Shown here: positions 6,581 through 9,811 of the stretch, piece by piece
How the letters are laid out: each line of letters opens with the position of its first letter
Position numbering within the stretch: the first letter of the stretch is position 1
Source of the DNA: CAZULF01 sp964621215
GTDB taxonomy: Bacteria; Pseudomonadota; Gammaproteobacteria; UBA1113
Length of the DNA stretch: 9,811 nt
Assembly (NCBI GenBank): GCA_964621215.1
Contig: CAZULF010000079.1
Span: 1-9,811, forward strand
Direction: 5' to 3'
Program-made: the position numbers and the translations under genes
The notes under the pieces: generated by a model
What the model was told of the DNA's origin: nothing
Database searches by the model: none
What the model saw: the letters and a program-made list of their open reading frames with translations, nothing else

Positions 6581-7582
6581 ATGACAACATCATCTGCATC
6601 TATAGCCGTATTGGGCGCGGGCTCTTGGGGCACCGCGCTAGCAATACATTTAGCACGTAACCATAAATCCGTACGATTATGGGGACGCGATGCTACACAA
6701 ATGCATGAAATGCAACGTCAGCGTTGTAATACGCGTTATCTGCCATCCGTTCCTTTTCCGTCTAATCTAGAAATTATTGTTGATCTAGCTGAAGCCTTAC
6801 GCGATGTGCAAATGATTTTAATCGTGGTTCCTAGTCATGCATTTGCTGAGTGTCTTGATAAAATCGCAGCTTACTACAAAACTGGCACCCCCATTGCCTG
6901 GGCAACTAAAGGTTTGCAACCAGATGGCACATTATTACATACCCTCGTTGAAAAACGCTTTGGTAAAGAAACCCCGAAAGCGGTGATAGCGGGTCCTTCT
7001 TTCGCGACTGAGGTGGCAGTGGAATTACCCACCGCAATTACTGTCGCTTCGGACAATAACACCTGTGCGAAAATTGTCTCCCATATTTTATCAAGCCCAC
7101 GTTTTCGTGTGTACATCAGCACGGATATGATCGGCGCTCAATTAGGCGGTGCAATCAAAAATGTATTAGCGATTGCGACTGGAATCTCCGATGGTTTAGG
7201 TTTTGGTGCCAACGCCCGCAGTGCATTGATCACACGCGGACTAGCCGAGTTAATGCGATTAGGTTTAGCCATGGGCGGCCAACCTGAAACCTTTATGGGA
7301 TTAGCTGGATTAGGTGACTTAGTTCTCACCTGTACCGATGATAAATCACGTAACCGTCGTTTTGGTTTAGCTTTAGGTCACGGTCTATCGATCAAAGACG
7401 CCGTTGCAAGCATCGGACAAGTCGTCGAAGGTGCCACTGCCGCGGGTTATGTTTATGATCTTGCACGCACCAAACAAATAGAAATGCCCATCACCGAACA
7501 AGTTTATCAAGTATTACAAGGTAAACATTCTGCCGCCCAAGCGGTCGAAATCTTACTGTCCCGTGCTTCTAAAATGGAGTGA
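6581..7582 (+). CDS. gpsA: NAD(P)-dependent glycerol-3-phosphate dehydrogenase
   Basis: GpsA reduces dihydroxyacetone phosphate to sn-glycerol 3-phosphate, the backbone for phospholipid synthesis, in the cytoplasm. This copy has 333 residues (E. coli 339). The Rossmann nucleotide-binding motif GAGSWG is at 12-17, ATKGL at 108-112, AGPSFA at 137-142, the catalytic lysine at 193 in GGAIKNVLA, the GLAGLGDLVLTCT segment at 240-252, and SRNRRFG at 256-262. The ATG lies 5 bases after the secB stop and has no recognisable SD, so initiation probably depends on coupling to secB. It is the last gene of the plus-strand operon, ahead of a convergent gene set. Confidence 0.97.
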   Translation: MTTSSASIAVLGAGSWGTALAIHLARNHKSVRLWGRDATQMHEMQRQRCNTRYLPSVPFPSNLEIIVDLAEALRDVQMILIVVPSHAFAECLDKIAAYYKTGTPIAWATKGLQPDGTLLHTLVEKRFGKETPKAVIAGPSFATEVAVELPTAITVASDNNTCAKIVSHILSSPRFRVYISTDMIGAQLGGAIKNVLAIATGISDGLGFGANARSALITRGLAELMRLGLAMGGQPETFMGLAGLGDLVLTCTDDKSRNRRFGLALGHGLSIKDAVASIGQVVEGATAAGYVYDLARTKQIEMPITEQVYQVLQGKHSAAQAVEILLSRASKME

Positions 7583-7587
7583 AAATA

Positions 7588-7649
7588 AACTAAAAGATAG
7601 TGTATGCCACAAAAAGTATAACTAAAAGAGAGGGTACCCAACAAAAAGT
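7588..7649. repeat. Imperfect 30-bp direct repeat, period 32
   Basis: The units 7588-7617 and 7620-7649 both begin AACTAAAAGA and end ACAAAAAGT, and match at 25 of 30 positions. The second unit contains the hairpin at 7635-7655. In the first unit the corresponding stem bases are changed and no hairpin forms. The arrangement sits directly after the gpsA stop and suggests a local duplication followed by divergence. Confidence 0.7.
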
Positions 7650-7655
7650 TGGGTA
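7635..7655. terminator. Hairpin between convergent genes, possible terminator
   Basis: TACCCAAC and GTTGGGTA form an 8-bp perfect stem around an AAAAA loop. The structure lies 52 bases after gpsA and 31 bases beyond the end of the oppositely oriented gene at 7687, so it could end transcription from both sides. Neither strand shows a proper U-run after the stem (TTATGC on plus, CCCTCTCTTTT on minus), so efficiency as an intrinsic terminator is doubtful. Confidence 0.5.
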
Positions 7656-7686
7656 TTATGCTATAGCTATTTGATAAATATGAAAA

Positions 7687-8139
7687 TTAACCCCATTGGG
7701 TAATCGTATATTCTAAGATATCTGCCTTAGCTTTCAAGGGACTGGTTCCCACGAAGTAGTAACGTCCATCAATAATAAGATCGGTACTATCAGCACCCCA
7801 ATTCATTTCATTATTTAGTTGGCCGAAATATTTATATGCGTACACCAGGATGCTAGTATTCATACAATCGCGAACTTTAGCATCACCTAAGGTTATCGAG
7901 GTTAAATAATTATGAATCCCTTGTTGATCAATCAAAAACGTGCCGATAGTGTGCTTTGAATGAGCGGGTACTACCTCTTTCAAGTCACTGATAAAATCGG
8001 TGCTAGTCGGCAATTGACGCAGATGCGCAGGTAAATCTGTTTGATTATCAATAACTATTGTTACTGAACGAGGCGCATCGGCCAATGCAGACAAACAAAT
8101 GGTTGAAAGAAAAATGGAGATGAGTATTCGTTTTAACAT
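7687..8139 (-). CDS. Small exported protein of unknown function (150 aa)
   Basis: I do not recognise a family. The chosen ATG at 8139 has TTGGAG 9 bases upstream and gives a textbook signal peptide: MLKR, a hydrophobic core, then LSALA before DAP at about residue 22. The mature part is about 128 residues, begins with a predicted strand (SVTIVIDNQ), has alternating hydrophobic and polar positions throughout, and ends in ILEYTITQWG. It contains a single cysteine, so no internal disulfide. The content suggests a mostly beta periplasmic or secreted domain, which is an inference from composition only. A longer frame reaching 8232 exists but would bury the signal peptide and overlap the neighbouring gene. 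It is the last of three small exported-protein genes, 19 bases downstream of the previous one. Confidence 0.8.
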   Translation of the reverse strand: MLKRILISIFLSTICLSALADAPRSVTIVIDNQTDLPAHLRQLPTSTDFISDLKEVVPAHSKHTIGTFLIDQQGIHNYLTSITLGDAKVRDCMNTSILVYAYKYFGQLNNEMNWGADSTDLIIDGRYYFVGTSPLKAKADILEYTITQWG

Positions 8140-8148
8140 GGTATATAA

Positions 8149-8154
8149 CTCCAA
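8149..8154 (-). promoter_or_regulatory. Shine-Dalgarno deciding the start at 8139
   Basis: TTGGAG on the minus strand is 9 bases upstream of the ATG at 8139. It selects the start that exposes the signal peptide, over the ATGs further upstream in the same frame (up to 8232), which lie inside the neighbouring gene. Confidence 0.6.
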
Positions 8155-8158
8155 AGTA

Positions 8159-8620
8159 TTAAATATAAGGTGCGGTAAATGGGCAATCTGCTGCACTATT
8201 CGAACATTGATAGTATCCATTTGAGTTAACAATCCACAAACCTCGACCGATAGATGCAGTAAGTGTTGATTGATATGGGGTTATCACCGTTAAATATTTG
8301 CCATTACTATTTTTATAAAAATACCATAAGGAATAACCCAATACCTCTTTGGTTTCACTGGGTTGATAAGGGCGAGGATGTGCAGAAGTCCCTGTCTGAG
8401 CGCTAGCGAAATCAAAATAATAAATACCTGGTTCTACGATGCCATGCAAATCACCTTCCCCTGTGGCTCTAAAGAAGCGACTAGGAAGCACACAAGTGTC
8501 TGCTGTTGTACTCATGCATTTAATTTGTTGCGGCAAAGTATGTTCATAATTAGGATTAGCTAATGCAACATGCGCAACAGCCAGTAATCCGACGAGAGAA
8601 AGATATTTTAAAATTCGCAT
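8159..8620 (-). CDS. Small exported protein of unknown function, 4 Cys (153 aa)
   Basis: I do not recognise a family. The N-terminus MRILKYLSLVGLLAVAHVALA is a clear signal peptide with an ALA/NP cleavage site after about residue 21. The mature part of about 132 residues has four cysteines arranged in two pairs: KCMSTTADTC near the N-terminus and QCSNSAADC near the C-terminus. This is compatible with two disulfides in the periplasm or outside the cell. The middle is rich in aromatic residues (GIYYFDF, YSLWYFYKNSNGKYL, GLWIVNSNGYY) and in Gly/Ser/Thr, suggesting beta structure. The SD is weak (AGAGAG about 12 bases upstream of the ATG). It lies 44 bases after the gene ending at 8665 and 19 bases before the start of the next one, so these three are probably cotranscribed. 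Confidence 0.8.
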   Translation of the reverse strand: MRILKYLSLVGLLAVAHVALANPNYEHTLPQQIKCMSTTADTCVLPSRFFRATGEGDLHGIVEPGIYYFDFASAQTGTSAHPRPYQPSETKEVLGYSLWYFYKNSNGKYLTVITPYQSTLTASIGRGLWIVNSNGYYQCSNSAADCPFTAPYI

Positions 8621-8664
8621 GATGTTTTATGCTCTCTATTAGAAGTTAAGAAAATCAATAAGTG

Positions 8665-9180
8665 CTATAGATCCAAATCTCTCTTGATCAACGTACCAGA
8701 ATTGAAATCAGATTTTTGACCTGGTGCTAAATGTTCTTGTATTACACCATACAATATAGTGGGTAAACTTGCAGGTAATGGCGAAACATCTAGATTGGTG
8801 ACTTCAGTTTGTAAACTATCAACAATTTGTGGCCAGAAAGAAGTCCCTGCAAACATACAACCGCCTGCTGAAGGATTATCTCCATTAGAGCCCATATACC
8901 AAGAAGCTGTGCATGCGCCATTATTGCATTTTGTAGTTGAAGAAAAACCGCTATTACGTTTGAAGGTATCAAACCATAAAGAATACTTTTGATATTCACC
9001 CGCTAGTATTTTATTATCATCTATATTGGCCATATAAGCTTTGTTAGCTTTAGACTGATATTGTTTCACCCATGTACTACACTCAAATGAATCTTTAAAT
9101 TCAGGAATATCAACCGCAGCTTGAGCGCCTATCACGGAACATAGCAGAATTGCACTAAGTAGGTATTTCATATTGATCAT
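8665..9180 (-). CDS. Small exported protein of unknown function, 4 Cys (171 aa)
   Basis: I do not recognise a family. The N-terminus MINMKYLLSAILLCSVIGAQA is a signal peptide, likely cut between AQA and AVD at about residue 21. The cysteine in its core does not form a lipobox, so a lipoprotein is unlikely. The mature part (about 150 residues) has four cysteines (FECSTW, KCNNGAC, GGCMF), charged helical stretches near the start (SFECSTWVKQYQSKANKAYMANID), and a Gly/Ser/Asn-rich middle (GACTASWYMGSNGDNPSAGG). The start ATG at 9180 is preferred over the one at 9171 because AAAGGTGA is 5 bases upstream. A strong predicted promoter lies at 9230-9258, making this the first gene of the three-gene exported-protein set. 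Confidence 0.8.
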   Translation of the reverse strand: MINMKYLLSAILLCSVIGAQAAVDIPEFKDSFECSTWVKQYQSKANKAYMANIDDNKILAGEYQKYSLWFDTFKRNSGFSSTTKCNNGACTASWYMGSNGDNPSAGGCMFAGTSFWPQIVDSLQTEVTNLDVSPLPASLPTILYGVIQEHLAPGQKSDFNSGTLIKRDLDL

Positions 9181-9185
9181 TCAAA

Positions 9186-9193
9186 TCACCTTT
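9186..9193 (-). promoter_or_regulatory. Shine-Dalgarno deciding the start at 9180
   Basis: AAAGGTGA on the minus strand is 5 bases from the ATG at 9180 and 14 from the alternative ATG at 9171. Spacing favours the upstream start. Confidence 0.55.
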
Positions 9194-9229
9194 GGGTTAT
9201 TTAGGTAGGTATAGCTCAGAAACTGGCCA

Positions 9230-9258
9230 ATTATATCGGTTGTTAACAGAACAATCAA
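9230..9258 (-). promoter_or_regulatory. Sigma70-type promoter of the exported-protein genes
   Basis: On the minus strand, TTGATT (9253-9258) and a consensus TATAAT (9230-9235) are separated by exactly 17 bases. Transcription would start near 9223, leaving a leader of about 43 bases before the ATG at 9180. The spacer contains the 8-bp palindrome TGTTAACA (9241-9248), a possible operator. It is the best promoter match seen in the window and indicates that the three small genes form a unit separate from the gene ending at 9269. Confidence 0.7.
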
Positions 9259-9268
9259 TACCTTCAAT

Positions 9269-9811
9269 TTATTTCTGCCCCATACCTATAGCCGCTGCCG
9301 CTTGATTTAACACTGGCGGGTAATTTGCTTTATTGGTGACAACAAGACGCTGTTCGTAGCTAATACCGCTACCTGGGATTTTTTTGCCGAAAATGGCCGC
9401 TGTGTCTAGTAAAATACCCCCACGCTTGTCATTTTGAGCTAACCCTATTAAAGAGCTTATGGCTTGCGGCATAGCATGGCCTAAAGCAAAGGCTGAATTT
9501 TTCAGTTGATTATAGGCACTTTCACCATCGCCGAAACGGCTATTCTCTGCAGCAAAACTGTCTACTAGTGCCCTAGAAATTAATGTACCTTCGGGTGCCA
9601 CCACCAAATCACGTGCCATATTAATGCTTTGTCCGCGTATCCCATTACGTAACCATAAAAGAAATGCAACTCCAATCTCTGCCCCACTGATTCCTATGCC
9701 AACATCGGCGGCAGTAATGGCTTTGCCTGGCACAAACATTCCGGTTTGCGCAAAGGCCTGTTGATGGGCGGCTTGTGAAGCAGGTTCTTCATTCTCATGA
9801 TCGAAAAAAGA
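9269..9811 (-). CDS. Unrecognised protein, C-terminal 180 residues (runs off right edge)
   Basis: The frame stays open to the last base of the window, so the gene starts beyond it and the Met at 9739 is probably internal: 24 further in-frame codons precede it, reading SFFDHENEEPASQ and then an Ala/Gln-rich stretch. No SD-like sequence stands before that Met. The visible part has an acidic Gln/Ala-rich segment, a hydrophobic stretch AEIGVAFLLWL that may be one membrane-associated or buried helix, then soluble sequence with helices (ALVDSFAAENSRFGDGESAYNQL) and a conserved-looking end (SYEQRLVVTNKANYPPVLNQAAAAIGMGQK). I cannot assign a family. It shares strand with the three small exported-protein genes but is followed by its own 88-base gap containing their promoter. 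No terminator is visible in that gap. Confidence 0.7.
   Translation of the reverse strand, partial: SFFDHENEEPASQAAHQQAFAQTGMFVPGKAITAADVGIGISGAEIGVAFLLWLRNGIRGQSINMARDLVVAPEGTLISRALVDSFAAENSRFGDGESAYNQLKNSAFALGHAMPQAISSLIGLAQNDKRGGILLDTAAIFGKKIPGSGISYEQRLVVTNKANYPPVLNQAAAAIGMGQK

Noticed and set aside
8140..8232. Upstream extension of the 7687-8139 gene starting at 8232
   Set aside because: It would overlap the neighbouring gene by 74 bases and place about 31 residues before a perfect signal peptide. The ATG at 8139 has its own SD.
8790..8999. Minus-strand open frame within the 8665-9180 gene
   Set aside because: It is an alternative frame inside a gene with a signal peptide, SD and promoter; it has no independent evidence.
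8665..9180. Lipoprotein signal in the 171-residue protein
   Set aside because: The cysteine near residue 14 is preceded by Leu-Leu rather than Gly, Ala or Ser, and a normal AQA cleavage site follows.
9737..9739. True start codon for the right-edge gene at the ATG at 9739
   Set aside because: The frame is open for 24 more codons to the window edge, and no SD precedes the ATG, so it is probably an internal methionine.

Overview
The window looks like chromosomal DNA from a gammaproteobacterium with moderately low GC. The main reason is gene order. A minus-strand block gpmI-envC-ctpA is divergent from a plus-strand block yibN-like rhodanese, grxC, secB, gpsA. From memory, E. coli has the same divergent arrangement (yibN-grxC-secB-gpsA against gpmI-envC-yibQ), and Pseudomonas has ctpA next to envC. 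The transporter at the left edge carries a YEYFLRV...PSVM motif that I associate with Legionella/Coxiella-type MFS proteins. A Legionellales-like host is therefore a reasonable guess, not a demonstrated one.

Layout. Positions 1-942 (minus) hold the first 314 residues of an MFS transporter that runs off the left edge. Positions 966-1044 are a long, nearly perfect inverted repeat between the transporter and ctpA. Positions 1047-5240 (minus) carry, in transcription order, gpmI (phosphoglycerate mutase), envC (degenerate LytM activator of cell-wall amidases, GTG start coupled to gpmI) and ctpA (periplasmic S41 protease), with a small hairpin between envC and ctpA. Positions 5241-5375 are the divergent intergenic region, with an extended -10 promoter for the plus genes and a GC-rich hairpin. 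Positions 5376-7582 (plus) carry the rhodanese, glutaredoxin 3, SecB and GpsA as a tight operon. Positions 7583-7686 separate convergent transcription units and contain a duplicated segment ending in a hairpin.

Positions 7687-9180 (minus) hold three consecutive small genes, each encoding a 150-171 residue protein with a clear signal peptide and no recognised family. A very good sigma70-type promoter lies just upstream of the first. Positions 9269-9811 (minus) hold the C-terminal 180 residues of an unrecognised protein that continues past the right edge.

Functionally, the left and central parts are housekeeping: glycolysis (gpmI), division-septum cleavage and envelope proteolysis (envC, ctpA), thiol-redox and sulfur handling (rhodanese, grxC), export chaperoning (secB) and phospholipid precursor synthesis (gpsA). 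The right part is the accessory and least explained section. No gene-free stretch exceeds 300 bases. I saw no tRNA, rRNA, CRISPR array, insertion sequence or prophage signature. No already recognisable novel system is evident; the small exported-protein cluster is the best candidate for undescribed biology.
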